From NCBI GenBank assembly GCA_900299195.1, contig OMIX01000024.1, positions 1 to 55,130 on the forward strand: 55,130 nucleotides of DNA. The letters run 5' to 3'. Made by a program: the position numbers and the translations under genes. The DNA is from Deltaproteobacteria bacterium. Its GTDB lineage: Bacteria > Bdellovibrionota > FAC87 > UBA2466. The notes under the pieces are model-generated. The model searched no databases. It saw only the letters and a list, made by a program, of their open reading frames with translations, and had not been told where the DNA came from. Shown one piece after another: positions 1 to 8,488 of this stretch (position 1 is its first letter; each line of letters begins with the position of its first letter).

Positions 1-131
1 TCCCACTGTCCCCAGCGATTTCCCAAAGGACGAATTTCAAATACAGGTTTTTTAAGTTTTATTTTGTAAGCAAATAGAATTTGCAAATAATCTTCAGCTA
101 ATTGAAATGTCCAAGCTCTGATATTTTCCAC
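1..131 (-). CDS. N-terminal fragment of a possible SprT-like protein (runs off the left edge)
   Basis: An open minus-strand frame enters from the window edge and can start at a GTG at 131, about 8 nt after an AGGG. The 43 visible residues look like real protein and include KKPVFEIRPLGNRWGQW near the edge. The basic/aromatic motif around RWGQW resembles the RWGSC-type segment that precedes the HExxH zinc motif in SprT/WLM-like metalloproteases. That motif would lie outside the window, so the family call is only a suggestion. A stop codon lies a few codons upstream of the GTG, so the start is close to correct if the gene is real. Confidence 0.35.
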   Translation of the reverse strand, partial: MENIRAWTFQLAEDYLQILFAYKIKLKKPVFEIRPLGNRWGQW

Positions 132-301
132 CTGTCTAACCCTGGATCATTAATTTCCAAAACTCTCGGACAGCTTCAGCAAGCTATCTTTTATGGGAAA
201 TTATAAGTTGGGAACGATAGACCAAGAATATTTGGTATTGCAAGTCAAAAGACATTTTCATGAAATAGGATATCCCCTCAACTCTAGGGGCTTTGAAAAG
301 A

Positions 302-940
302 CTATCGATCCGCATCAAGAGCTTTTAAAGCTCTTTCAATTCTAAATTTTTCTCGCATCAGCTGTACTATTTGCCGTCCATTTTCCTCAAGTCTTTCAGG
401 AGCTGAGAAAAATTTCGTTGACCAGTCGTAAGCCACTTTGGCACTTCCAAAAATGGGAATTCTATAAAGCCAGCTGGACTCTTCAGCCAATACTTCATTC
501 GCAATGGCTGAAAGACCTAGAACCCCTACATCAAAACCTGCTGCCTTTAACTTCTGCAATCCCCCGGCAACCACCCACCCCTTGACTGCTTCTGAGGTCC
601 AACCCTTCGGCAAAAAAACAGCTCCGACACCTTTAAACAAGAGTCCTGTGAGATATCCGTCGAGCGCGCCTTTAAAAACCAGAGCTCCTACCTGCCAATA
701 GGCATAATCTACATTTTTCATAATCGCTGCATTAGCTGCTTCAAGATGGGCCTTTCGTGCACTCACCAAAGCTAAATAGACTCTTAAGTCCTCAGCATTC
801 ATTTTTGATTCTTGAGCTTCAGGACGAGGTTTTCTTTCCTCATGCACGCCCTTGGGATCGACTGCATGTTCACTCATGCCTACTGAACTAAAAGTGCTGA
901 CCCCAAAAAACAACAAAGTCGCTAAAAGTCGAAACCCCAT
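302..940 (-). CDS. Secreted or membrane-associated protein, unknown function
   Basis: 212 residues from the ATG at 940. This start is preferred over an upstream in-frame start because the protein then begins with a clean signal peptide (MGFRLLATLLFFGVSTFSS) and a G-rich stretch (GGGGGC) lies just before it. The mature part has a helical, charged segment with Ala-rich heptads, then a Gly/Ala-rich hydrophobic middle (GALDGYLTGLLFKGVGAVFL), then a basic, helical C-terminus. I recognise no family. It stands alone on the minus strand, separated by about 150 bp from the end of the next minus-strand operon. Confidence 0.65.
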   Translation of the reverse strand: MGFRLLATLLFFGVSTFSSVGMSEHAVDPKGVHEERKPRPEAQESKMNAEDLRVYLALVSARKAHLEAANAAIMKNVDYAYWQVGALVFKGALDGYLTGLLFKGVGAVFLPKGWTSEAVKGWVVAGGLQKLKAAGFDVGVLGLSAIANEVLAEESSWLYRIPIFGSAKVAYDWSTKFFSAPERLEENGRQIVQLMREKFRIERALKALDADR

Positions 941-1088
941 CTTGCCCCCGGTCGTTTTTCTCGACCGCCCCCTAAGAATCGAACACTTTGCAAGAGACAT
1001 GCACAAAAGATCTACAGTGACTGAAGCCCTATCTAAGGAATTTAGACCGCACTAGAATGCCATTTTGCGGCACTGTGGGCTTTTTAAG

Positions 1089-1652
1089 TCACTTTCTAGA
1101 ACTCGAAAAACGATCCCGGACTCGGCGAATCAGCGGGGGAAGCCCCATCATCAGGACCAAAATAATCAGAACGGTCCAAGTCCCATTTCCCAGCAGGTTG
1201 TTAAGCCAAAGGGTGGAACTCATGATCACCAAAAAGTAGAACATGTCCCCAGTAATAGCAATCAGCCAACCCGAAATGAATCCGTGTCCTGCGGCTTTGG
1301 CGACCGATCTCCCAGTCATCGGATCCACGCCAAAAGATATCGCAATCAAAGACAGAGGGCTAAGAATGTGTCCGTAGGGGGCAGTCGTTATTTTCATCGA
1401 CTGCCTGAAAGCTTCACGAAGCCTATCCATTTTTTTTGAATTTTTTCCAAGTCTCATCACCAAGAGCATGAGCGGCTCAAAGATAAAAGCTAAAATTACA
1501 TCTGAAATAAAATAGATAACAGCTGAAACGGCCCAATGAAGCCCCCGACTTTTTGCTAAAAGAACTCCCGCAGGAATACCTCCACCGATAGGAATTAAGT
1601 AAAGCGCCAGAACCTGCCGTGCATTCACCAAAAAATCGGAAGTGAAAATCAT
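1089..1652 (-). CDS. Polytopic inner-membrane protein, unknown function
   Basis: About 187 residues with at least four hydrophobic segments: around LALYLIPIGGGIPAGVLLA, AVSAVIYFISDVILAFIF, a segment after the amphipathic MDRLREAFRQ region, and a C-terminal WTVLIILVLMMGLPPLI followed by a basic tail (RRVRDRFSSSRK). A conserved-looking central part (TTAPYGHILSPLSLIAISFGVDPMTGR) might be functional. I do not recognise the family. The frame stays open upstream to a TTG at 1760, directly next to the aat stop, so the protein could be 36 residues longer. It is the last gene of the five-gene operon that begins with the prepilin-like gene. Confidence 0.7.
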   Translation of the reverse strand: MIFTSDFLVNARQVLALYLIPIGGGIPAGVLLAKSRGLHWAVSAVIYFISDVILAFIFEPLMLLVMRLGKNSKKMDRLREAFRQSMKITTAPYGHILSPLSLIAISFGVDPMTGRSVAKAAGHGFISGWLIAITGDMFYFLVIMSSTLWLNNLLGNGTWTVLIILVLMMGLPPLIRRVRDRFSSSRK

Positions 1653-1760
1653 GGGGCCATTATCGACTCTATTTAAGTAAAAACCCAAGAAAAAAATGGA
1701 AAGCCAATGATTCGTTGATAGCCCTAAATCGAAATTTTGATGGTTTTCCTCACCACCCAA

Positions 1761-2348
1761 TTACCACTTTTGCTTCTGGGCGATAGCTTTTTTGAGATGC
1801 ACTAAATATTTCTCAGAGGGGATCTCTTGAGCCCCTAAACTTTTTAAATGTGGAGTTAAAAATTGAACTTCAAGCAAACTAAACCCTCGTTGGTTGAGCT
1901 CTTGAACTAAATAATAAAGGGCCACTTTGGAAGCGTCCGTCTCTTTGTGAAATTTACTCTCCGCAAAGAAAGCAGCCCCAATAGAAACCCCATAGACCCC
2001 ACCTACCAGCTTCGATTCCTGCCAAATTTCTACTGAGTGAGCAAACCCCAACCGAAACAACTCAGAGTAAGCGCGAATAAATTCATCATTGATCCAGGTT
2101 TCCTTTCGGGCCGCACACCCACGCATCACTCCAACGAAGTCTTGATCCAAAGTAAATTTAAAAACCCCTTTTTTTATTTTTTTTAACAAAGAGGAAGAAG
2201 TATGAAATGTTTTCAAGGGAATTACGGCTCTGGGATCTGGAAAATACCATCGGATCTCATCAGTCTTTGGCTCTGGCATCGGAAAGTAACCATGAGCGTA
2301 AGCGCCAAGAAGCAATTCAGTTTCTAAAGTTTTTTTTGAATCACCCAT
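1761..2348 (-). CDS. aat: Leucyl/phenylalanyl-tRNA--protein transferase
   Basis: Aat transfers Leu or Phe from aminoacyl-tRNA to the N-terminus of proteins bearing Arg or Lys, making them N-degron substrates of ClpS/ClpAP. Family motifs in order: YFPMP near residue 22, WYFPDPRAVIPL near 34, a WI-N-EFIRAY segment, AHSVEIW and LVGGVYGVSIG around 105-120, then an FF-AES-KF segment where most relatives have ESMFS. At 195 residues it is slightly short but complete for the family. Its ATG overlaps the stop of the upstream AlkB-like gene (ATGGGTGA), so the two are translationally coupled. Confidence 0.93.
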   Translation of the reverse strand: MGDSKKTLETELLLGAYAHGYFPMPEPKTDEIRWYFPDPRAVIPLKTFHTSSSLLKKIKKGVFKFTLDQDFVGVMRGCAARKETWINDEFIRAYSELFRLGFAHSVEIWQESKLVGGVYGVSIGAAFFAESKFHKETDASKVALYYLVQELNQRGFSLLEVQFLTPHLKSLGAQEIPSEKYLVHLKKAIAQKQKW

Positions 2349-3210
2349 GTTCAGATCTCAAAAGAGCTGCAAAAAAAGTAGAGTATTTTGCTAATTCTTC
2401 AACGTACGGAGTGACATCTTCTTTGAGCTCTTTGGGCAACTTATGAAATTTCACCCAATCTTTTTTGGGAACATAACGAAAAGTAAAATTAATCCTTCTG
2501 ACTTTGAAATTTTCAATCTCAACAGGAAGATTTTCACCCAATTTTTTATCAACTCTTTGAACTCGATGAAACAATTCCTCTTTCCATTTCCTGCCACCAA
2601 AAATCTGTAACGAGCCGTCTTCAAGCCATTGCTGAAAAATCACGCGAGCGGGGCTATTTCTTCCCTGTGAAGAAACAAACTGAAACATGGCTCTTTCCCC
2701 CAAGGACAAAGAAGCCACCGGGCCCGGTTCAAAATCTTTATGCTCTCCCACTCTAGCCCCATCCACCCACTTTCCATTTTCAAACTTCTTTCCATAGTAA
2801 TTAATGAGACAAGTGTTGAGTTCCCAGCCCTCAGGAATGTCTTTTTTAGAATAAAGCTCTTTAGCTTTTTTTTCGGCTTTTTCTACAATGTTTTTTAAAA
2901 CCGGAGGATAATTTTCTGCGTAAACGCTCCGATTTTCGATTCCTTGGGGCGGATGATAATAATTCAAACAAGCAAACTGCCAATTACCCAGCCAGTAGAC
3001 AGGCCGGAGCAACATTCTTTGTTCTTTACCAGGAGGTGGAGGTCTGTGCTTTGAGTATCTTTGTTCCCAAATTGGATGAAGCGTTCTTAAGTAGCTCAAA
3101 ACTTCCTGTTTTTCAGAAAACCTCAAAAAATCTTTTTGATAGAACAATCCTTGAGGAACTTTTTTCTCATCAAACTTTTTTTGAAAAGAAGATTTCATTT
3201 TTTGATGCAT
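2341..3210 (-). CDS. AlkB-like 2-oxoglutarate/Fe(II) dioxygenase family protein
   Basis: The C-terminal half carries the AlkB-type jelly-roll motifs. There is an H-x-D pair in GEHKDFEPGP, followed by a strand resembling the family's substrate loop (ASLSLGERAMFQF). The distal His is in FHRVQRV and the 2OG-binding Arg region is RRINFTFR. Members oxidatively remove alkyl groups from nucleic acids or modify tRNA and protein; the substrate cannot be read here. About 289 residues from the ATG at 3210, chosen because an AGGG lies about 8 nt upstream; another ATG at 3198 overlaps the YkgJ stop as ATGA. The N-terminal third has no recognisable domain. Co-operonic with YkgJ and aat. Confidence 0.8.
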   Translation of the reverse strand: MHQKMKSSFQKKFDEKKVPQGLFYQKDFLRFSEKQEVLSYLRTLHPIWEQRYSKHRPPPPGKEQRMLLRPVYWLGNWQFACLNYYHPPQGIENRSVYAENYPPVLKNIVEKAEKKAKELYSKKDIPEGWELNTCLINYYGKKFENGKWVDGARVGEHKDFEPGPVASLSLGERAMFQFVSSQGRNSPARVIFQQWLEDGSLQIFGGRKWKEELFHRVQRVDKKLGENLPVEIENFKVRRINFTFRYVPKKDWVKFHKLPKELKEDVTPYVEELAKYSTFFAALLRSEHG

Positions 3211-3569
3211 GGGCAATACCCTGGCCGAGGCCCAATTTGGGGAAACTCTCGACAAACTTTAGGTCGATTTGAGTAGACCGTACACTGTTTTTTTTCATTT
3301 AAAAATATGCACGTTCCGTCCATTTTTTGAGCTAGAGTAAATAATCCCGTCGATGCTCTAAAGTTTTTAATTATTTTTTCACCTTGTAATCGCTTAGCCA
3401 CCTTTTTCAAACTCCCTGCAATTTCGTCTTCAGACACAAGGCCTAATCTAAGAAGGTCATTCTTATCCAATTCTAAAGGCAAGGAGCAACAAAGAGCCGT
3501 ACAACCTTCACAAAGGGTTGGGCGAAATTTTATCCAAGTAGAAATCTTGTCGAAATTAACTGAATTCAT
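3195..3569 (-). CDS. YkgJ-family cysteine-cluster protein (putative metal-binding)
   Basis: 124 residues with the Cys pattern of the YkgJ/UPF0153 family, thought to bind zinc or an iron cluster. An N-terminal CEGCTALCC motif is at about residues 19-27. The C-terminal half has CIFLNEKKQCTVY, RPKVCREFP and a terminal CPC. The function is not established for the family. The start is fixed by an ATGA overlap with the end of the prepilin-like gene, and its own stop overlaps the AlkB-like gene, so it is the middle member of a coupled operon. Confidence 0.87.
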   Translation of the reverse strand: MNSVNFDKISTWIKFRPTLCEGCTALCCSLPLELDKNDLLRLGLVSEDEIAGSLKKVAKRLQGEKIIKNFRASTGLFTLAQKMDGTCIFLNEKKQCTVYSNRPKVCREFPQIGPRPGYCPCIKK

Positions 3570-4048
3570 TTGGCGTTGAGGCTGATTTTCTTTGTAGGAA
3601 GATTGCTAACCACTATTCCACTTCCAGAATATTCCACTGATTGAGAAGCCACATTCAGTTTGGGCAGTGTGTCCCTCTCGGGCCCTTGGGTATACAAAAT
3701 AAAATACTCTCCAATGTTAGGGTGCATACCTTTAAGAAATCCGTATCCCGAAGTTTTAGGATCGGTCCTCCATGGGTCTTTTAAAGTCTCATCGGCTCCG
3801 TGAGGCCGGGAAGAGGCCAAACTTCGGTTAACATCTTTGGGATACCTCAATGAATTCTGTTTCCAATAAGAAAATACAGCCCCCTTTAAAACCTGTAGAT
3901 CCTTTTCTGCCTGGGCAAACTTTCGGTCGCGGGTGATCGCCCTGTAATTGGTCACACTAACGGCAACCACCAGGCCTATAACCCCAAGAACAATCGCCAA
4001 TTCCAAAAAGGTAAAACCTCGCTCTAACTTTGCTTCTGCCTTATCCAT
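3566..4048 (-). CDS. Type IV prepilin / pseudopilin-like protein
   Basis: The N-terminus has the prepilin signature: a short charged leader, then RG before FTFLELAIVLGVIGLV with Glu at +5, which PilD-type peptidases cleave and N-methylate. The following helix (VTNYRAITRDRKFAQAEKDL) and the body with a KDPWRTDP-like segment resemble GspG-type major pseudopilins. About 160 residues. ATG 4048 is preferred to an in-frame TTG at 4054. It heads an operon with YkgJ, an AlkB-like gene and aat rather than sitting with secretion or pilus assembly genes, none of which are in the window, so its machine is elsewhere. Confidence 0.85.
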   Translation of the reverse strand: MDKAEAKLERGFTFLELAIVLGVIGLVVAVSVTNYRAITRDRKFAQAEKDLQVLKGAVFSYWKQNSLRYPKDVNRSLASSRPHGADETLKDPWRTDPKTSGYGFLKGMHPNIGEYFILYTQGPERDTLPKLNVASQSVEYSGSGIVVSNLPTKKISLNAK

Positions 4049-4172
4049 TCCCAAAATAATACAACGCGTTACTATAAAAAGCCAGCACTGGATATTTGCC
4101 TTTTCTTCACATTTACTTCATCCCTGGGGGTGTGTAAGTTTTGGGGTTTGATTGAGTTAAGGAAAAAGATCT

Positions 4173-5648
4173 ATGAGTCACACAGTCACTAATCCGCCCC
4201 GAGTCCGTATAGCACCTAGTCCCACCGGGGACCCCCACATTGGGACAGCTTACATTGCACTTTTTAATTATGTTTTTGCCAAAAAACATGGCGGAAAATT
4301 CATTATTCGCATCGAGGATACCGATCGGACTCGCTACCGAGCCGAAAGCGAAGCCATGATCTTAGATGCCATCAAATGGTTTGGAATTCAGTGGGATGAA
4401 GGCCCAGATATTGGCGGACCCTTCGGCCCATACAAACAGAGCGAAAGATTACCGCTTTATCAAAAAGCTGCCGATACTTTAATTCAAAAAGGAGCAGCTT
4501 ACCGCTGTTTTTGTACTGTAGAGCGATTAGATAAACTCAGAGAAGTCCAAAATGCCAACAAACTTCCGCCCGGATATGATCGCCATTGCCGGACAGTCTC
4601 TCAAGAAGATTCCGACCGTCGAGCCGCAGCCGGTGAAAAGTTCACCGTAAGATTCAAAATGCCGACGTCGGGAGTCACTTCTTTTGATGACCAGATTCGT
4701 GGGAAAGTTGAATTTGAAAATGCGAGATTGGATGACCTGGTTCTTTTAAAAGCAGATGGATTTCCCACTTATCATCTAGCTAGCGTCGTAGATGATAATG
4801 CCATGAAGATCACTCATGTCATTCGAGGTGAAGAATGGGTCTCTTCCACTCCCAAACATGTGTTGCTCTATGAGGCTTTTGGATGGCAACCCCCTTCATT
4901 CACTCATCTAAATTTATTGAGAAACACCGACAAATCTAAAATTTCAAAACGTAAAAACCCCACAAGCATTCTTTATTATCGAAGAAAAGGAATTCTACCG
5001 GCAGCCTTAAGAAACTTCTTAGCTCTCATGGGTTGGAGTTTGGGAGGGGATCAAGAAATCTTCTCCACTCAAACGATGATTGAACAATTCACTTGGGAAC
5101 GATTTTCATTAGGGGGACCTGTTTTTGATCTCACCAAGCTTCTCTGGATGAATAGTCAGTACTTAAAAGATCTCTCAGATGACACTTGGGTAAGCCTTTT
5201 AAAAGAGCAAGTTTTTAACGATCATTATTTAAAACAAATCATTCCTCTCATCAAAGAGCGGGTTCAATCTTTTGAAGAATTTATTCCTAACACCGATTTC
5301 TTTTTCTCTGGAGATCTCAAATACGAAAACACCCCGATTCTTCCCAAAGGATTATCCGGCAAAGTTGTTTCCAATTGGTTCTCGGAAGTTTTAGAAGGCT
5401 TTGAAAATTTAGATGAATGGACTGTGGCGAACATTAAAGAAGTAATGGAAAAGTTTGTGGCCGATAAAAAAATCAAAGCCAAAGACCTTTTCATGCCCAT
5501 GCGAGTTGCCGTTTCAGGAACCTTAGTCTCACCTCCTCTCATGGAAACCATTCAGGTCTTGGGAAAAGAGATGGTTAGGCGAAGAATGAGGCTTGCGATG
5601 GCCTATCTGGCAGCTCAGAAAGAAGTCGCTCAACCAGCCAACAAGTAA
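4173..5648 (+). CDS. gltX: Glutamyl-tRNA synthetase
   Basis: Class I synthetase that charges tRNA-Glu (tRNA-Gln too if non-discriminating, which cannot be decided here). The ATP-binding HIGH-type motif is RIAPSPTGDPHIGTAYIAL at about residues 12-30, followed by FIIRIEDTDRTRY. The KMSKS-equivalent is KISKRKNP near residue 255, in the form usual for GltX. A C-terminal anticodon-binding helical region completes a 491-residue protein of normal length. An AAGGA lies 11 nt before the ATG. It is divergent from the prepilin operon across a 120-bp intergenic region. Confidence 0.97.
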   Translation: MSHTVTNPPRVRIAPSPTGDPHIGTAYIALFNYVFAKKHGGKFIIRIEDTDRTRYRAESEAMILDAIKWFGIQWDEGPDIGGPFGPYKQSERLPLYQKAADTLIQKGAAYRCFCTVERLDKLREVQNANKLPPGYDRHCRTVSQEDSDRRAAAGEKFTVRFKMPTSGVTSFDDQIRGKVEFENARLDDLVLLKADGFPTYHLASVVDDNAMKITHVIRGEEWVSSTPKHVLLYEAFGWQPPSFTHLNLLRNTDKSKISKRKNPTSILYYRRKGILPAALRNFLALMGWSLGGDQEIFSTQTMIEQFTWERFSLGGPVFDLTKLLWMNSQYLKDLSDDTWVSLLKEQVFNDHYLKQIIPLIKERVQSFEEFIPNTDFFFSGDLKYENTPILPKGLSGKVVSNWFSEVLEGFENLDEWTVANIKEVMEKFVADKKIKAKDLFMPMRVAVSGTLVSPPLMETIQVLGKEMVRRRMRLAMAYLAAQKEVAQPANK

Positions 5649-5695
5649 CTGTTTTTATTGTTTTTTTTGGTTTTACTTGGAGGGTTTTTACGCCG

Positions 5696-5724
5696 TAGAC
5701 GGGCTAATCAACTAGTGCTATAAA
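5696..5724 (+). promoter_or_regulatory. Candidate sigma-70-type promoter of pckA
   Basis: A -35-like TAGACG, a 17-nt spacer and a -10-like TATAAA lie about 30 nt upstream of the pckA GTG. The same -35 hexamer occurs before htpX with a TATAAT at 16 nt spacing. Confidence 0.4.
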
Positions 5725-5756
5725 GTTAGGCTTAAAATTCTTTTGTGAGGTGACTT

Positions 5757-7343
5757 GTGGAATCCAAGTTTGATCTATCTAAACACAACATCAACGTTAA
5801 AACGATTTATAGAAATGTAGCCCCCGCGAAACTTTACGAAGAGGCTTTAAAACGAGAAGAAGGATCGGCTATCTCCTCCAATGGAGCTTTAGTGGTCTCT
5901 TCCGGAGAAAAAACAGGAAGAAGTCCCAAAGATAAAAGAATTGTCGATCATCCCGAAAGCAACAAACACATCTGGTGGGGTGATATCAACATTAAAATTG
6001 ATTCAGAGGTTTTTAAAATCAATCGCGAACGGGCAATCGATTATTTAAACACTTGCCAGCAACTGTTTGTGATCGATGGTTATGCAGGATGGGATCCTCA
6101 ATATCGCCTTAAAGTTCGAGTGATTTGTTCAAGAGCCTACCATGCACTCTTCATGCACAACATGCTCATACGTCCTAGCCACAGTCAGCTTCAGGATTTT
6201 GGCGAGCCTGATTTTGTGATCTACAATGCGGGTAAATTTCCTGCCAACCGTTACACCCGAAACATGACATCGAAGACCAGTATCGATTTAAGTTTTGAAG
6301 ATAAAGAATTGGTTATTTTGGGAACCCAATACGCCGGAGAAATGAAAAAAGGTATCTTCAGCGTCATGAATTATTTGATGCCAAGACAAAATATTCTCTC
6401 GATGCATTGTTCAGCCACTGAAGGAAAAGATGGGGACACCACTCTGTATTTCGGATTGTCCGGAACAGGCAAAACGACTCTTTCGGCGGATCCTCGCAGA
6501 CATCTCATTGGAGATGACGAACACTGTTGGAGTGATAACGGAATCTTTAATATCGAGGGGGGATGCTACGCAAAATGCATCAATCTTTCTCCGGAGAAAG
6601 AGCCTGAAATTTATAATGCCATTCGCTTTGGAACTATCTTAGAAAATGTGGTCTACGATGAATCGGATAGAAAAATCGATTACGACAATGCCTCGTTAAC
6701 TGAGAACACCCGAGCCTCGTACCCTATCGAATACATTCCCAATGTAAAAATCCCCTGCATGGGTGGACACCCTAAAAACATTATCTTCTTAACTTGCGAT
6801 GCTTTCGGAGTTCTACCACCCGTTAGCCGTCTCACCCCAGCTCAAGCCATGTACCACTTCATTAGTGGCTACACCGCAAAAGTAGCGGGAACTGAAATGG
6901 GGGTCACCGAACCTCAAGCGACTTTCTCGGCCTGTTTTGGAGCTGCGTTCATGGTTTGGCATCCTTCCAAATATGCTGAGCTTTTGGCCAAAAGAATTCG
7001 AGAAAACAACACTAAAGTTTGGTTGGTCAACACTGGTTGGACCGGTGGAAGTTATGGAGTGGGTCAAAGATTCCCTCTTAAATACACTCGGGCTATCGTG
7101 GATGCGATCAACAGCAATCAACTAAGCGATGTGAACACTGTTGAAGACAAAACTTTCGGATTCCATGTTCCCACAGCTTGTCCTGGAGTCCCGGAACAAA
7201 TGATGATTCCGAAGAATGCTTGGAAAGATGGCAGTGCTTACGACAAGACTTCTACTCATTTAGCTGAGCTCTTTAAGAAAAACTTTAAAAAGTATGAAGG
7301 TGGCGCTTCAAAAGAAATTTGCGAAGCGGGTCCGAAATCTTAA
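5757..7343 (+). CDS. pckA: Phosphoenolpyruvate carboxykinase (ATP)
   Basis: Catalyses oxaloacetate + ATP to PEP + CO2 + ADP, the entry to gluconeogenesis, in the cytoplasm. 528 residues, the usual length. The kinase-type P-loop [16 protein letters not shown] is at about 233-248. IGDDEHCW follows with the metal-binding acid, and the family's EGGCYAK and [14 protein letters not shown] segments are present. Upstream, GRSPKDKR carries the substrate-binding Arg. The start is GTG (read as Met), preceded by GTGAGG at proper spacing. With pyruvate kinase (46.1 kb) it marks the PEP-pyruvate node. Apparently monocistronic. Confidence 0.97.
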   Translation: MESKFDLSKHNINVKTIYRNVAPAKLYEEALKREEGSAISSNGALVVSSGEKTGRSPKDKRIVDHPESNKHIWWGDINIKIDSEVFKINRERAIDYLNTCQQLFVIDGYAGWDPQYRLKVRVICSRAYHALFMHNMLIRPSHSQLQDFGEPDFVIYNAGKFPANRYTRNMTSKTSIDLSFEDKELVILGTQYAGEMKKGIFSVMNYLMPRQNILSMHCSATEGKDGDTTLYFGLSGTGKTTLSADPRRHLIGDDEHCWSDNGIFNIEGGCYAKCINLSPEKEPEIYNAIRFGTILENVVYDESDRKIDYDNASLTENTRASYPIEYIPNVKIPCMGGHPKNIIFLTCDAFGVLPPVSRLTPAQAMYHFISGYTAKVAGTEMGVTEPQATFSACFGAAFMVWHPSKYAELLAKRIRENNTKVWLVNTGWTGGSYGVGQRFPLKYTRAIVDAINSNQLSDVNTVEDKTFGFHVPTACPGVPEQMMIPKNAWKDGSAYDKTSTHLAELFKKNFKKYEGGASKEICEAGPKS

Positions 7344-7388
7344 GAAAATTAAATTCTTTTTTCACCTTCGGCATTTAAGTTGCAATTT

Positions 7389-7409
7389 CCTGTTTTAATT
7401 AAAAACAGG
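7389..7409 (+). promoter_or_regulatory. Hairpin overlapping the ribosome-binding site of the CBS gene
   Basis: CCTGTTTT (7389-7396), a 5-nt AATTA loop and AAAACAGG (7402-7409) form an 8-bp stem. The stem's 3' arm ends inside AGGAG (7407-7411), the Shine-Dalgarno of the gene starting at 7420. It could limit translation initiation. There is no following U-tract, so it is not a terminator. Confidence 0.35.
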
Positions 7410-7419
7410 AGACGTTGTT

Positions 7420-7869
7420 ATGTTTGTCCGAGACTTAATGACCGAAAGAGTCATTGCCCTTCAACCCGAAGAAGACTTATCGACTGCCAGTGACCTCATG
7501 GCAGAAAACCAAGTACGACATTTGCCTGTGATCGATTCTACTGGCGAGCTGCTCGGTTTGATTTCTCATAGGGATTTGGTCAAAGTCGCCTACTCTACTG
7601 TCGATTATTTGCCGTTAAGCGATCTGAATCAGTATTTAAGAAACACTAAAGTCAAAGAGGTCATGACCCGAGAGGTAGAAACTGTAGAGCCTGAAACAAC
7701 AGTGGAGGATGCTGGGCTCTTAATGATGGAAAACAAGTTTGGTTGTCTTCCGGTGTGTGATGGCACTCATTTAGTAGGAATTTTAACCGAAGCCGATTTT
7801 GTTCGATATGTGGTGAGTCTTGAAAGAGACTTAAGCGAAGAACCGACAGCTTTCCGGAGGTATCAATAA
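7420..7869 (+). CDS. Tandem CBS-domain protein
   Basis: 149 residues consisting almost only of two CBS motifs. The first starts at VRDLMTERVIAL and ends with GLISHRDLVK; the second starts at VKEVMTREVETV and ends with GILTEADFVRYV. CBS pairs (Bateman modules) bind adenine nucleotides and act as energy sensors. As a stand-alone protein its partner is unknown. The stop and the next gene's start overlap as TAATG, so it is coupled to the YbaK-like deacylase. The RBS AGGAG lies in a hairpin. Confidence 0.9.
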   Translation: MFVRDLMTERVIALQPEEDLSTASDLMAENQVRHLPVIDSTGELLGLISHRDLVKVAYSTVDYLPLSDLNQYLRNTKVKEVMTREVETVEPETTVEDAGLLMMENKFGCLPVCDGTHLVGILTEADFVRYVVSLERDLSEEPTAFRRYQ

Positions 7870-8399
7870 TGGGCGCAAGTTCATGGATTCAAGAGGCCCT
7901 AAAAAAAGAACATATTCCTTTTGAAGAGGTCAAACATTCCCCAGCTTACACAGCTCAAGAACTGGCTCAGCAGGAACATGTGACCGGACATAAAGTAGCT
8001 AAATTGGTCTTAGTGATTGCCGACGGGCATCCCCATGGATTGATTTTACCTGCGAGCCGAAAAATTCTTCTCCATCGGGTAAGAGAAGCCCTTGGCGCCA
8101 CCTATATTCGCTTAGCGAGCGAAGGAGAGCTACGTTCCCTTTGCAACGACTGTGACCTAGGAGCCACTCCTCCTTTACCTCATTGGCCGAATATTTCACT
8201 TCTGATGGATGAAAGCATGAAAGTTTCTGGAGATATTCTTTTTCAAGCGGGAACCCACGAAGATGGAATTAAGATCAAGTTTGACGACTGGTTCCATTGG
8301 GTCAAACCTGAAGTGGCGTCTTTTACTGTGGGAGTAGAAAACCTCCCCCCTCGTTCGGCCTATCGCGATGATGAAGAAGGAGAGGAACTGTGGTTTTAA
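7869..8399 (+). CDS. YbaK/ProX-like aminoacyl-tRNA deacylase domain protein
   Basis: The N-terminal 150 residues match the YbaK/EbsC/ProX fold. There is a leader resembling ITFEEVKHSPAYTAQELA, then the conserved Lys in GHKVAKLVLVI, then LPASRKILLHRVREAL, then acidic EGELRSL and DCDLGATPPLP segments typical of the ProX/YbaK pocket. These proteins hydrolyse misacylated tRNA in trans; the specificity cannot be told from sequence. A 25-residue acidic tail (YRDDEEGEELWF) follows. Translationally coupled to the CBS-domain gene by a TAATG overlap, suggesting the CBS protein may sense nucleotide state for it. Confidence 0.83.
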   Translation: MGASSWIQEALKKEHIPFEEVKHSPAYTAQELAQQEHVTGHKVAKLVLVIADGHPHGLILPASRKILLHRVREALGATYIRLASEGELRSLCNDCDLGATPPLPHWPNISLLMDESMKVSGDILFQAGTHEDGIKIKFDDWFHWVKPEVASFTVGVENLPPRSAYRDDEEGEELWF

Positions 8400-8488
8400 A
8401 ATTGTGTTAAAACCCTTCGCCATCATCTAAAAAATGATCCCCCCTGATTTCTTGCCTTAAGCTCAATGAATTTATTAGAATACGAGCT

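Noticed and set aside
240-300. CCCC/GGGG hairpin as a terminator for the gene at 302
   Set aside because: Only four G-C pairs around a 9-nt loop and no U-tract on the minus strand.
193-345. 50-residue plus-strand frame
   Set aside because: Readable but has no RBS, overlaps the end of the minus-strand gene at 302 and resembles nothing known.
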